A stretch of 48,100 nucleotides of DNA from Flavobacteriaceae bacterium (lineage in GTDB: Bacteria > Bacteroidota > Bacteroidia > Flavobacteriales > Flavobacteriaceae), in NCBI GenBank assembly GCA_024763245.1, contig JANTFW010000008.1, positions 1 through 48,100 on the forward strand, written 5' to 3'. Every line of letters begins with the position of its first letter. Within the stretch, counting starts at the first letter, position 1. Shown here piece after piece: positions 1 to 9,788 of this stretch. The notes beneath the pieces are model-generated. The model saw nothing but the letters and a program-made list of their open reading frames with translations, did not search any database and had not been told where the DNA came from. Both the position numbers and the translations under genes were made by a program.

Positions 1-285
1 TTATGAGAACTATCTGGATAATTTGAGTGAATTTGGGGCAGTATATGGGCTAATTATCGAAATCTACTATTAAGAAAAGCCAATAATACAGCATCTTGTC
101 ACTTAAAACCATTTGCAATAACTAGTTATAACTACTTGATTCTTAGCAAAAATCTACTGCATTATTGACTTTCTGTGAGATAAATATTAGCTCGAACTCA
201 GGTTTAAAAAATATTTTTATTAAAAAATAGTATGGCAATTCTAGAAAATATATTAAATTTGCCGTCCGTTAATAACGGAATAAAG
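1..285. other. Window edge, no complete gene; short open frame tail
   Basis: No complete gene is visible before the tRNA pair. A plus-strand frame is open from the window edge to a TAA at 71-73 and would encode 23 residues ending in EIYY. It contains YLDNLSEFGAVYGLI, which loosely recalls the C-terminal part of BrkB/YihY-type membrane proteins, but it is too short to assign. The rest, about 74-250, is AT-rich with stops in all frames and holds only the tRNA promoter at its right end. Confidence 0.25.
254..261 (+). promoter_or_regulatory. -7 promoter box of the tRNA pair
   Basis: TAAATTTG matches the Bacteroidota -7 consensus TAnnTTTG exactly. It lies 24 bases before the first base of tRNA-Gly, which gives a start near 265 and a short 5' leader. 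No clear -33 TTG partner is seen. Confidence 0.6.
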
Positions 286-357
286 GCGAAAGTAGCTCAG
301 GGGTAGAGCATCACCTTGCCAAGGTGAGGGTCGCGGGTTCAAATCCCGTCTTTCGCT
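286..357 (+). tRNA. tRNA-Gly (anticodon GCC)
   Basis: A 72-nt cloverleaf. The acceptor arm GCGAAAG (286-292) pairs with CTTTCGC (350-356), and the discriminator base is T357. The anticodon arm TCACC/GGTGA closes the loop TTGCCAA with anticodon GCC at 318-320. The T arm contains GGTTCAAAT. CCA is not encoded. It is co-transcribed with the tRNA-Leu that starts 11 bases later. Confidence 0.96.
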
Positions 358-368
358 CAAGTCCAAAG

Positions 369-454
369 GCTCGAGTGGTGGAATTGGTAGACACGTTGGA
401 CTTAAAATCCAATGGACAGTTATGTCCGTGCGGGTTCAAGTCCCGCCTCGAGTA
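369..454 (+). tRNA. tRNA-Leu (anticodon UAA)
   Basis: An 86-nt class II tRNA. The acceptor GCTCGAG (369-375) pairs with CTCGAGT (447-453, first pair G-U), and the discriminator is A454. The anticodon arm TTGGA/TCCAA closes the loop CTTAAAA with anticodon TAA at 403-405. A long variable arm (TGGACAGTTATGTCCG) is present, as expected for tRNA-Leu. CCA is not encoded. Confidence 0.96.
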
Positions 455-456
455 CG

Positions 457-495
457 AAAACCGTTGATAATCATTTGATTTTCAACGGTTTTTTT
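457..495 (+). terminator. Intrinsic terminator of the tRNA transcript
   Basis: AAAACCGTTGA (457-467) pairs with TCAACGGTTTT (482-492) across a 14-base loop, and the T run continues to 495. It starts three bases after tRNA-Leu. Confidence 0.85.
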
Positions 496-539
496 ATATA
501 TTCTAAATAGAGCTATCGATTGGAATTGAGTTAATTCTA

Positions 540-1835
540 TCAAAAGGATAAATTCACTGAAAAGTTCCAAGTTCTAGCAAATCCAAAAAATACCTTATTG
601 TCCTTATTGATTCCTTTAAAATTTTCTGATGAAAAACTAGAGGCCTGATAATTTGTTGCTGATTCTGAAATATAAGTTGTGTCAAATAGATTGTCTATAT
701 TAAAACTGAAGCGTATTTTATTTAAAATAGAATTCGATAGATTGATATCATATTTAATTCGAACATCTGTTAAAGTATAAGCTGGTAGTTTTAAGGAAAC
801 TTCATGATTTTCTCAATTGTCCTCTGGGGCAATAGCTGCATATAGTTGATCAGCATAAAACTGGTTGAGCTCAATTTCTATGTTATCGGACAATTTATAT
901 ACCGCGCCAATATTAGCTGTTATTTGTGCAGCATCTGGAACTTTTACATTTTTGAGATTTAATGTGACATCTTCTATATAGTTTTGTTCGCTATCAAATG
1001 CTTTTGCAGTTACATTATTAGCATATTTCCAATCCCCTATGGAGAGCATCGATCTAATTTTTAATTTTTGCAAGGGTAGATAAGTTGACTCAATTTCAAA
1101 TCCTTTGTGGACTTGTTTTAAATCTAAAACCTTAGCTGTACCTTGGGTTTCATTGTTTTGATAATCGAGTTTTAAAAACTTATCTGCCCACATAGTATAG
1201 TAGAGCGTTGTTTTTATTTTAATTTTATCTGCAGTATAACCATATCCTAATTCAAAACCAGTTATTTTTTCATTTTTGTATTCGGTATTAATACTATTGT
1301 CAAAGTTTAAAAAAATAACTTCAAATCCAGGTTGTTTAAATTGAAATAATCAAAATAGGCATCTGCGCCTAGTAAATTGCTAATTCGTATATAATTTGAG
1401 CCTTGGCTATATCGTAAATCCGTTCCAAAATTTGTTGTAAAATTTTGGTTAATTTTTAATTGATAATTTGCTATCATACCCAACCAATGATGAGAACTGG
1501 TAAAAGCTCTTCGAGTTAATCCATTGTATCTAAATCCATTAATATAACCATCAGGTGATGGGTCTCTTTGATAGGTGTTTCCATCCGAAAAAACTATTGA
1601 TTCTCCTTGATTATAGGAGACGATATCATCAAAAAGAACCAAACCTTTTTCGTCTCTGAAAATAGAACTTGATGCAAAATTATTTCCAGGTAGCCTGCCC
1701 AAATCACTAGTGCCAACACCGCGACCAAAAGTTATATAAGCTGTAGTTGCTAGTTTAGATTTAGGGTTTATTTGCCAATCCCAATTTAGTGATGCAATGG
1801 GTTTATGGTAATAGTAAAACGCTTGATAATACTAA
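540..1835 (-). pseudogene. Decayed TonB-dependent receptor (barrel part only)
   Basis: Read on the minus strand this is the C-terminal barrel of a Bacteroidota TonB-dependent receptor, with family-like landmarks AFYYYHKPIASLNWDW, GTDLRYSQGSNYIR, LLGADAYFDYF, EKITGFELGYGY, LTDVRIKYDIN and NIDNLFDTTY, ending in FARTWNFSVNLSF with TGA at 540-542. Three lesions are visible. The signal peptide and plug domain are missing, with homology-like sequence fading near 1835 at an in-frame TAG. A frame change near 1340-1348 joins DYF directly to KQPGFEVIFLNFDNS, where receptors of this type usually have roughly 100-150 more residues, so an internal deletion is likely. An in-frame TGA at 813-815 separates APEDN from ENHEVSLKLPAY. 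The gene cannot make a working receptor. Its ligand cannot be judged. Confidence 0.88.
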
Positions 1836-1841
1836 TTTTAG

Positions 1842-2012
1842 CATATTAGATTTGATATTTTGAAGAGCAAAAATAATTATAAAAAGGTTAAAAAAGACAC
1901 ATCCAACTGCTTTAGTGACTGCCCTAAATTGGTTGAAAAATTACAGAATAGAGAATATAAAAAGAAAGATATCCAATTAATCATTGACTATTATAATAGG
2001 GATTGTCAATAA
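1842..2012 (+). pseudogene. C-terminal remnant of an unrecognised gene
   Basis: After an in-frame TAG at 1839-1841 a plus-strand frame stays open to TAA at 2010-2012 and encodes 56 residues without an ATG. It contains NCFSDCPKLVEKLQNREYKK and ends in IIDYYNRDCQ. The lysine-rich character and spaced cysteines look like a real protein tail. The pattern CPxLVxKixNxEykkkDI is one I associate with flavobacterial hypothetical proteins, but I cannot name a family. The missing 5' part ends almost exactly where the oppositely oriented receptor pseudogene loses its own 5' part. Confidence 0.5.
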
Positions 2013-2029
2013 GACCAACCTAACATTCC

Positions 2030-2779
2030 TTAATCAAAACTATAGACCAACCCATTAATTAGCTGATATTGTTTTTTGGGGATACCATTTACAGGAAAGC
2101 TATCATAAGTAAGATTAAACGCTGTTTTAAACGATAAATTTTTAAAAATTTTAAGTGCTAACGTACTTTGATGAGCCATTCTATAATCGCTAAATTCCCG
2201 TAGTTTGGGTTGGTAATAAGTTGTGCTTATTAAGGAAATATTATCGTTAAAATAAAAACTAAAACTAAAATAGGTGCTATTGCGCCAATCTTTGTGGTGA
2301 ACCGTCGGAAACTCAGTTGTTTTTTCCGTTTCGTACATCACCAAACTTCCCAAATAAGCTTTATATTTTTCGTGTGTAGACAATTTAAATCGAAAACCGG
2401 TTCCGGCCAATCTTCTATAAGCAATCTTTGAAATAGCATTATACTGGTTCTGCAAAAAGAATTCCCAAGAAATACGTGGTTTAAACCTATAATTATACCG
2501 TAAATGCTGTACCCCTTTATTGATAAAATTATCACCATCGGCTCGGTCAAAACTAATGTCGTTCATAAACAAAACCAAGTGTTTGGGGGTTTTGTATTGT
2601 ACATGAATCTTATTACTAATCTTTACTAATTCTTTGACATTTTTGACCAATCCTATGTTTAAACTAACCGATCCGGACCAACCCGATGTATCTGTAACCA
2701 TTCGTAAGGATTCGGTATTAATAATTTGTGCATGGGTTGTAATACCCAGCAGTACGAATAAAACAAAAATTCTTTTCAT
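2030..2779 (-). CDS. DUF481-type outer-membrane beta-barrel protein
   Basis: A 249-residue protein with a clear signal peptide (MKRIFVLFVLLGITTHAQ, cut after about residue 18). The mature part consists of alternating hydrophobic/polar strands rich in aromatic residues and ends in YSFD, as outer-membrane barrels do. The N-terminal phrase NTESLRMVTDTSGWSGSVS and the spacing of later strands fit the DUF481 (YdiY-like) family in flavobacteria. Function in that family is unknown; a location in the outer membrane is inferred. It lies downstream of leuS on the same strand with a 140-base gap that shows no strong terminator or promoter, so it may be read from the leuS transcript. Length is normal for the family. 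Confidence 0.78.
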   Translation of the reverse strand: MKRIFVLFVLLGITTHAQIINTESLRMVTDTSGWSGSVSLNIGLVKNVKELVKISNKIHVQYKTPKHLVLFMNDISFDRADGDNFINKGVQHLRYNYRFKPRISWEFFLQNQYNAISKIAYRRLAGTGFRFKLSTHEKYKAYLGSLVMYETEKTTEFPTVHHKDWRNSTYFSFSFYFNDNISLISTTYYQPKLREFSDYRMAHQSTLALKIFKNLSFKTAFNLTYDSFPVNGIPKKQYQLINGLVYSFD

Positions 2780-2919
2780 CGGTCTATATTTTAATTATTA
2801 ATAGGTAGCAATCCCTGTTTTCAATCGGTTATTTAATGGCATATCTGTTACTATACCAAAGGCTTTTCGTTATTTTTTATCCCTAAATTTAGAAAATCTA
2901 GTATTAATAAAGTATGCGG

Positions 2920-5871
2920 TTAACCTACGATATTTACAATTTTTCCGGGGACAACAATCACTTTTTTGGGAGTACGACCCGCCAACTGTTTTTGTGTTTT
3001 TTCGTACGACATTACAGCTTTTTCAATAGCTTCTTTCGATAAATCTAAAGAAAGCTCCATTGTAAAACGCATTTTTCCATTAAATGAAATGGGATATACT
3101 TTACTACTCTCTACCAAATATTTTTCTTCATATTTTGGAAAAGGAACGTGAGCAATAGACTCTTTATGTCCCAATTGCTGCCATAATTCTTCGGCTAAAT
3201 GAGGAGCATAGGGTTCAATTAATACGGCTAAAGGCTCTAAAATAGCCCGTTTATTACATTGTAATGCAGTAAGTTCGTTTACGGCAATCATAAACGTAGA
3301 AACCGATGTGTTAAACGAAAAATTCGCAATATCCTCTTCTACTTTTTTTATGGTTTTATGAAGAATTTTAAGCTCTTCGGCTGATGGTTCTTCATCGCTT
3401 ACCGAAAAGGTATCATTTACTATATAGCGTTTCCATAATTTCTTTAAAAAGCCGTGAACTCCGGTAATACCTGCAGTATTCCAAGGTTTAGCTTGTTCCA
3501 AAGGACCTAAAAACATCTCATACATACGCAAGGTATCGGCACCATAATCGTGGCAAATATCATCCGGATTTACAACATTGTATTTCGATTTTGACATTTT
3601 TTCGACTTCGCGACCCACTATAAAAGTGCCGTCTGCCTCTGTAATAAACTCTGCGTCTTGATACGCTGAATGGATAGGATCATTTTTAAAAGCCGCAATA
3701 TCCAATTCGTTTGAGGCATTAACCATATTAACATTAACGTGAATAGGTGTAAAACCACTCCACTGTTCTTTAGCATTCGATTTTCTATCCGTAGTGGCTG
3801 CCAAATCTAAATTCTCGTGTACTTGATTTCGTTTGGATTTTTCGATACTTGCGCGTTCTTTGATAATCGATTCCATTTTGTGTTTACTAACAAAAATGGT
3901 TTTTTCTTTAGCCGCATCCTCATGAGCATATTCCCAACGATAAATAAAAGCACTGGTTCCTAAAATCATGCCTTGATTAATCAGTTTTTTAGCATATTCA
4001 TCTACCGGAACAAAACCTTTGTCGAATAAGAATTTTTGCCAAAAACGTGAGTATAATAAATGTCCGGTTGCATGCTCACTACCGCCTATATATAAATCGA
4101 CATCACGCCAATACGCTAACGCTTCTTTTGAGGCAAAGGCATCGGTATTGTGTGCATCCATATACCTATTAAAATACCAAGAGCTCCCCGCCCAACCCGG
4201 CATGGTATTCAACTCTAGAGGAAAGATGGTTTTATCGTCAATTTGACTATTATCCACTACCTCGTTATTTACGGTATCCCAAGCCCATTTTGTGGCATTT
4301 CCCAAAGGAGGTTTACCATCATCGGTAGGTAAATATTTCTCTACCTCCGGTAATAAAACCGGTAGATGTTCTTTGGCTATTATTTGAGGCATTCCGTCTT
4401 TGTAATATACCGGAAAAGGTTCGCCCCAATACCTTTGACGACTAAAAACAGCATCGCGTAATCGGTAGTTTATTTTGCCGGTACCCATTCCTTTCTGTTC
4501 CAGCTCATAAATCATTTTTTTAATGGCTTTTTTAGCCGGCATACCATCTAAAAAATCGGAGTTGGCAATTACTGCGTCTTTATCTTCGCAAGCGTGCTCA
4601 CTGATATCAATATCCCTAAAAATATTAGGAATAGGGATAGCAAAATGCTTGGCAAAGTCGTAATCACGTTGATCGCCACAAGGTACCGCCATAACAGCTC
4701 CTGTTCCATAGCCTGCCAATACATAATCACCAATCCATATTGGGATAGCTTCTCCCGTAAACGGATGTGCTACATAAGCACCTGTAAATTGTCCGGAAAT
4801 AGTCTTTACATCGGCCATTCTATCGCGTTCACTTCGTTTAGCTGTTGCTTTGATATATTTCTCTACAGCGGCTTTGTTTTCGGGTGTGGTAATTTCGGCT
4901 ACTAGCTCATGTTCCGGAGCTAAGGTCATAAAACTTACCCCAAAAATGGTATCGGGACGCGTGGTAAAAACCGAAATACTTTTATCAGAATCTTTAATTT
5001 TAAAGTGTACCATAGCTCCTTCTGAGCGGCCAATCCAATTGGTTTGTGCATCTTTTAAAGATTGTGGCCAATCTATAGTGTCTAACCCATCTAATAGGCG
5101 TTGGGCGTATGCCGTAATACGCATAGACCATTGTTTCATTTTTTTACGTACCACAGGATGTCCACCACGTTCTGAAACACCATTGACGATTTCGTCATTT
5201 GCCAATACGGTTCCTAATGCCGGACACCAGTTTACTTCGGTATCCGATAAAAAAGTAAGCCGGTATTTTAGCAGTATTTCTTGTTTTTGAATCAATGTAA
5301 ATTGTTTCCAATCTTGAGCAGAAAATGAAGTAATATCTTCATCACAAACAGCATTAACCGTTGTATTTCCTTCTTTTTCAAAAATAGTTATTAATGCTGA
5401 AATAGGACGTGCTTGATCGGCATCTTTACAATAATACGAATCAAATAGCTGTGAGAATATCCATTGTGTATGCTTGTAATAATCCGGGTTAGAAGTACGG
5501 ATTTCGCGACTCCAATCAAAGGAGAAACCTATTTGGTCCATTTGGCGTCTATAGGTTGCAATATTAGTTTCTGTTGTTTTTGCCGGATGTTGTCCGGTTT
5601 GAATGGCATATTGTTCTGCCGGTAAACCAAAGGAGTCGTATCCCATAGGGTGCAATACATTAAAGCCTTTATGTCGTTTATAGCGTGCATAAATATCGGA
5701 GGCAATATAACCTAGCGGATGCCCTACATGTAAACCGGCACCGGATGGATAAGGAAACATATCCAATACATAAAATTTAGGTTTATTCGAATTGTTTTTT
5801 GCTTTAAAGGTATCATTGCTTGCCCAATATTTTTGCCATTTGGCTTCTATCTCATTAAAATGGTATTTCAT
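2920..5871 (-). CDS. leuS: Leucyl-tRNA synthetase
   Basis: A 983-residue class Ia synthetase that charges tRNA-Leu with leucine in the cytoplasm. The HIGH motif is HVGH at residues 48-51 within PYPSGAGLHVGHPLGY, and KMSKS is at about 758-762. The Zn-binding region carries NWCPALGTVLANDEIV, the editing domain includes FTTRPDTIFG and GYGTGAVMAVP, and a Leu-specific insert precedes KMSKS. The protein is somewhat longer than the E. coli enzyme; the extra sequence after residue ~150 (FEKEGNTTVNAVCDED and following) fits flavobacterial LeuRS. The ATG at 5871 is directly followed by the conserved MKYHFNEIEAKWQKYW start. It lies downstream of the DUF3857 gene, whose in-frame extension ends on this ATG. 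A cognate tRNA-Leu gene lies at 369-454. Confidence 0.98.
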   Translation of the reverse strand: MKYHFNEIEAKWQKYWASNDTFKAKNNSNKPKFYVLDMFPYPSGAGLHVGHPLGYIASDIYARYKRHKGFNVLHPMGYDSFGLPAEQYAIQTGQHPAKTTETNIATYRRQMDQIGFSFDWSREIRTSNPDYYKHTQWIFSQLFDSYYCKDADQARPISALITIFEKEGNTTVNAVCDEDITSFSAQDWKQFTLIQKQEILLKYRLTFLSDTEVNWCPALGTVLANDEIVNGVSERGGHPVVRKKMKQWSMRITAYAQRLLDGLDTIDWPQSLKDAQTNWIGRSEGAMVHFKIKDSDKSISVFTTRPDTIFGVSFMTLAPEHELVAEITTPENKAAVEKYIKATAKRSERDRMADVKTISGQFTGAYVAHPFTGEAIPIWIGDYVLAGYGTGAVMAVPCGDQRDYDFAKHFAIPIPNIFRDIDISEHACEDKDAVIANSDFLDGMPAKKAIKKMIYELEQKGMGTGKINYRLRDAVFSRQRYWGEPFPVYYKDGMPQIIAKEHLPVLLPEVEKYLPTDDGKPPLGNATKWAWDTVNNEVVDNSQIDDKTIFPLELNTMPGWAGSSWYFNRYMDAHNTDAFASKEALAYWRDVDLYIGGSEHATGHLLYSRFWQKFLFDKGFVPVDEYAKKLINQGMILGTSAFIYRWEYAHEDAAKEKTIFVSKHKMESIIKERASIEKSKRNQVHENLDLAATTDRKSNAKEQWSGFTPIHVNVNMVNASNELDIAAFKNDPIHSAYQDAEFITEADGTFIVGREVEKMSKSKYNVVNPDDICHDYGADTLRMYEMFLGPLEQAKPWNTAGITGVHGFLKKLWKRYIVNDTFSVSDEEPSAEELKILHKTIKKVEEDIANFSFNTSVSTFMIAVNELTALQCNKRAILEPLAVLIEPYAPHLAEELWQQLGHKESIAHVPFPKYEEKYLVESSKVYPISFNGKMRFTMELSLDLSKEAIEKAVMSYEKTQKQLAGRTPKKVIVVPGKIVNIVG

Positions 5872-5984
5872 CTTTCTAAATATTGTTTTAAAAATGTGAC
5901 AATAGTACTTGCTGTTTGTCTGTTTTCTTTATATAAATTTTCCCTAACTAGCTGATCGGCTAAGACTAAAAATTTTACACTTCT
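5868..5984 (-). other. Open in-frame extension after the DUF3857 stop
   Basis: Immediately after the TAG that ends the DUF3857 gene (5985-5987) the same frame stays open for 38 codons and closes with a TGA that overlaps the leuS start (ATGA). The peptide is protein-like: RSVKFLVLADQLVRENLYKE followed by NRQTASTIVTFLKQYLER. It has no ATG, GTG or TTG start of its own. It could be a readthrough tail, the remnant of a lost small gene, or chance. Confidence 0.3.
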
Positions 5985-8900
5985 CTATTCAAATCCCACT
6001 AAAGATTCAACAGTTTCCAAAATAGATTGCACATATTGTTTAAAAGCCGGATAGTCTGCTATAGCTATATTGTCTAGAGAGGTGTTGGCTACAATATGTA
6101 CCTTTAATTCTGTATCCGATTGTTTATTATAGCTAACGGAATAGGAATGCTTCTTATAATTAAACGATTTATTTTGAGGAATTGCCGTAAATTTTTTACC
6201 TCCTTTTAAAATAATCGTATAGTTAGATTCGTATTGGTCAATATTTTCATATTTATGATAAACAATGGGGTATTTACGTTCTTCTAGATTAATAATACTT
6301 GGTGTGTAAGGTTTTAATTGTAGTGGTAATTTAAAAATTTTAGATACTCCCAAACGTTGTATTTTATTTTTTATGGTAAAAATGGCTTGGAATTTTATTT
6401 GATCAAAATTCTTATTACGTTGAATAACTTTGTAGGAAACCAAATCCAAATCTAGATTGTCAAAATCTTCGAAATAAGCTAAAATATTTTTCTTTACGAC
6501 CTCTTTATTTGGTTCTTTTAATAAATCATTAAACTTCGAATTAACGCGTCCTTGACTTGTAATAAGTATGCTAATCTCTTGTTTATCCGGATAAATTGTA
6601 TAGACAACATCCGATTTAAGAAGTGTTTTTACTTTATTTACTTGAGTCAGTTTTATTAGCCCTTCTTTTATTTTATCATCCTTTTTGTAGGGTATTTCCA
6701 GTGCTGTTGCACCTTCTAAAGAAACGGGTAGGGCTTTAAAAGGGAGGTTTTTGTCAGTTAATTCTAAATACTGTTCTTGGCCGTCTAAGTTAACTTTAGC
6801 AATACAGTGGTTAAAATCTGTAGATGGTAACACCATTTCATTAGTACCATAATTATTGGTAGTAACTAATACTAAATTAATTTGCAGTCCGGCTTTGCGT
6901 CCTAAGGTTAGAAAAAGTGTTGATAAATCTTTACAATCACCTAATTTGGAACTAATTGTTTTAGAGGGTCGTTGTGGGATAAATCCACTTTGTTTAAAAT
7001 CTACATAGCTATAGGTCATAGTGTCCATGATATAATCGTAGATCTTTTTGGCTTTGTCATTGTCAGACAAATTTTCAAATCCATTTGGAAAAATGCTCGT
7101 AAAAGTATCGTTGACAAGCTTGTTATATTTGATTGACGAACCCACCAAATCAGCATACCATTTCGCTATTTCAGACCAAGAATTTAAGGTGCTTACATGA
7201 ACACTCCGTGACACGTCTATTAATTCCGGCATATAATCTTCTGTATTGGGCATTGCTTTATCTGTTACTGCAGACCATTCATACAAGGTTAAATCACCTA
7301 ACTTTTTTTCAGTAAAAGAAACGCTTCCGTTCACTTCTTTATAATTAATCGCGAGTGTTTTGGGAACTAGCACCCTAAAGATCGTTTTTAAAGAAGGATG
7401 AAAAGAATCAAATTCATAACTATCAGAGAAATCTTTGTAAAAACGACCGGTACTGCTGCTGTTTACCTCATAATCAACATAGATAACATCGCCAATACTT
7501 AACTCATTAAACACAAAACTGGAACCCGATTTCTCTGCCGGTACAATAGACCCATTAGGCTTAACAATCTCTGATGTTATGATTGAATAATTTCCGGATA
7601 GACCTAAATTATATTCTTTTAAGATGTCCACACCATTATCGGATGTAATTTCATACATAATTACCACACGAGATTTTAAGCCTCCTTCCGGATATAGAAG
7701 TACGTTGTATTCGTCTAATAAATAATTAATTCCAAAGTGATTGTCGGTTATTTTTCCCCGATTTTCTTTGATATAATCATAGGGTTCTTGAACGATTAAG
7801 TCTTTTAATGGATCTTTTATATTCTCTAAATCATCAATTTTTTTACGTAATGAAGATTTACCACTATTATGTGTTAAGGCTTTTTTATACCAAGTTAAAG
7901 CATCCTTTTTATTCTTTAATTGCTGTAAAGCATTTCCCTTTTTTTCCATAAAAATAAAGGAATAAGGAAAATACGTAAGTGCTTTATCTATATATACCAA
8001 GGATTCTTCATATTTGTGTAAATCTTGTAATTTATTAACTAGTTTTAAAAGCGAAGCGTTGTCATTAGGTATTTTTTTTAAGACCTCTTTATATAACTTA
8101 AGAACCTTATCATCTTGATTATTTTTACTGTATTGATTGGCTAAACGGGTATAGGCACTATAGTAAAAGTAATCAGCTATTACTTCTTTTAACAAACTAA
8201 TCGTTTTTTTATCCTCACTAAAATACGAGGAATAGAAAGTGGAATAACTGGTTTTTAATTTAGCACTTTCCAGATCCTCAGCATCCTGAATTAATACATC
8301 AACATAAGCTTTTACCTTATCTTTATTACCTTCTCGAACTACTTTATATAGTTCACAACTGTGTTTGATAAAAGAATAATCTACTGAAGAAACTATTTTA
8401 TCTAACTTTTTATTCATTTCATCTACATCCAACCTAAAGAGGTCACCGGAATCAGCAAACACAAGTAGCTGCGAAAAATAATAATCTTCATCGTCGTTCT
8501 GAATGTTTTCTTTAATTTCCTTGACTTTAGTATAATCTTCTTCTAGGTTATAAATATTGATACTCATTTTTCGCAGAAAAGAGCTCTTCGGATATTTTTC
8601 AAGTAAAGGGGTTACTATCTTGGTAGCCTCATCCTCTTTTGAATTTCTGAGATAGGTATTTATCAAACAATATTTGTAGAATATATTATCCGGGTTTTCT
8701 TTTACTTTCTTTTTAAAAAAATCTTCATATACGTTGGATTGTACAACAGGATTTATGGTTTCCTTCGTGCTTTTATTATAGGCTTTGTACGTACTGCTAT
8801 AGGTAAGGTTGGAGATAGGTTTTCCTTGCTTATCAAGAAATCTTATGATAAAAAAGGAATAGGTATCATTAGTTGTTTTTACAAGAAGTCTATTGGTCCC

Positions 8901-9752
8901 TTTTGGCATAGTAAGTTCAATAGTATAGGCGTCTAAATCTGTAATACGGTTAATGGTTTTCTCGAAAACCAATACATCATTTAACCAAACTTTAGTGGCT
9001 TTTCCAATACCCAAGTTTAAATAAACTGTTTGGTCTATGGGAGAATCAATAAAACTCTGTGCATAATTAATACCATTACCGTATTCTAAATGATTGGTGA
9101 AAAACTGATAGGCTTCTTTATGATCTCTTTCAAGGGTAAACCAATTAACCGTACCGTTACTATTAGCATTAAAGCCTTTTTCACTGACAGGATTCTGTTC
9201 CGGTGGATAATTAATGTTGATACCACTTCTGTTGAGATTCTCAAAAACACCACAATATTGCCAATCTTTGACGGCATCAATTTTGTCATATAGTTTATAA
9301 TACGAATCAAAATCGTTTTTGGTTTGATAAGTTATTGCTTTTAAGTAGGTCAACGCATTTTTTACCATAGGCATGGTAGGCTTTTGGTCATAAAAGAAAT
9401 CAATATTATCAAAAACTTGCTTTTTAAATCCCTGTGATAAATAATCTGAAAATATATAAGGTTGCGTCCAAAGTGCAAAAAAATAATACTGATAGTCCTC
9501 TTGAGTAACAAAAGCTTTATTAAAATCCGGATTACGTTTAAATATTCCGGATTCATTATCGACTAATTGCTTGAGGACAATAGATTCCATATCCTTTGAT
9601 TTGCTATAATCTATTTTATTTGTGAGTTCAATAGCCCTTGCTCTATCATTGGATAGCAAGGCCTCCCAGATAGCCGAAGTAGGCGTTTGAGAAAAAAGGC
9701 TTGTTGTTGATAGGATAAATAAAAGGAGAGTAAAAGTGTAATAATTTTTCAC
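5985..9752 (-). CDS. Exported TPR / DUF3857 / transglutaminase-like protein
   Basis: The first possible start is a GTG at 9791, but the GTG at 9752 gives the classic signal peptide MKNYYTFTLLLFILSTTSLFSQ and is preferred (1255 residues). The order after the signal peptide is: a helical N-terminal part; a beta-rich segment near 200-320; TPR-like helices at roughly 350-640 (for example ILKLYKEVLKKIPND and YKKALTHNSGKSSL); a DUF3857 domain at about 690-850; and a transglutaminase-like core at about 900-1010 with the catalytic Cys in SSKLGDCKDLSTLF and His in DFNHCIAKV. A C-terminal beta domain follows. DUF3857/transglutaminase proteins of Bacteroidota are exported and of unknown substrate. The gene is divergent from pyrH and precedes leuS. 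Confidence 0.85.
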   Translation of the reverse strand: MKNYYTFTLLLFILSTTSLFSQTPTSAIWEALLSNDRARAIELTNKIDYSKSKDMESIVLKQLVDNESGIFKRNPDFNKAFVTQEDYQYYFFALWTQPYIFSDYLSQGFKKQVFDNIDFFYDQKPTMPMVKNALTYLKAITYQTKNDFDSYYKLYDKIDAVKDWQYCGVFENLNRSGININYPPEQNPVSEKGFNANSNGTVNWFTLERDHKEAYQFFTNHLEYGNGINYAQSFIDSPIDQTVYLNLGIGKATKVWLNDVLVFEKTINRITDLDAYTIELTMPKGTNRLLVKTTNDTYSFFIIRFLDKQGKPISNLTYSSTYKAYNKSTKETINPVVQSNVYEDFFKKKVKENPDNIFYKYCLINTYLRNSKEDEATKIVTPLLEKYPKSSFLRKMSINIYNLEEDYTKVKEIKENIQNDDEDYYFSQLLVFADSGDLFRLDVDEMNKKLDKIVSSVDYSFIKHSCELYKVVREGNKDKVKAYVDVLIQDAEDLESAKLKTSYSTFYSSYFSEDKKTISLLKEVIADYFYYSAYTRLANQYSKNNQDDKVLKLYKEVLKKIPNDNASLLKLVNKLQDLHKYEESLVYIDKALTYFPYSFIFMEKKGNALQQLKNKKDALTWYKKALTHNSGKSSLRKKIDDLENIKDPLKDLIVQEPYDYIKENRGKITDNHFGINYLLDEYNVLLYPEGGLKSRVVIMYEITSDNGVDILKEYNLGLSGNYSIITSEIVKPNGSIVPAEKSGSSFVFNELSIGDVIYVDYEVNSSSTGRFYKDFSDSYEFDSFHPSLKTIFRVLVPKTLAINYKEVNGSVSFTEKKLGDLTLYEWSAVTDKAMPNTEDYMPELIDVSRSVHVSTLNSWSEIAKWYADLVGSSIKYNKLVNDTFTSIFPNGFENLSDNDKAKKIYDYIMDTMTYSYVDFKQSGFIPQRPSKTISSKLGDCKDLSTLFLTLGRKAGLQINLVLVTTNNYGTNEMVLPSTDFNHCIAKVNLDGQEQYLELTDKNLPFKALPVSLEGATALEIPYKKDDKIKEGLIKLTQVNKVKTLLKSDVVYTIYPDKQEISILITSQGRVNSKFNDLLKEPNKEVVKKNILAYFEDFDNLDLDLVSYKVIQRNKNFDQIKFQAIFTIKNKIQRLGVSKIFKLPLQLKPYTPSIINLEERKYPIVYHKYENIDQYESNYTIILKGGKKFTAIPQNKSFNYKKHSYSVSYNKQSDTELKVHIVANTSLDNIAIADYPAFKQYVQSILETVESLVGFE

Positions 9753-9780
9753 AGTAACAAGATTTATGATTAACAAACCG

Positions 9781-9788
9781 CTAAAATA
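9781..9788 (-). promoter_or_regulatory. Weak candidate -7 box for the DUF3857 gene
   Basis: On the minus strand TATTTTAG differs from TAnnTTTG at one base. It would start transcription near 9777, about 25 bases before the GTG at 9752 and downstream of the alternative GTG at 9791, which supports the later start. Confidence 0.35.

Noticed and set aside
1-73. End of a BrkB/YihY-type membrane protein gene
   Set aside because: Only 23 residues are visible and the resemblance is loose; kept as an unassigned frame.
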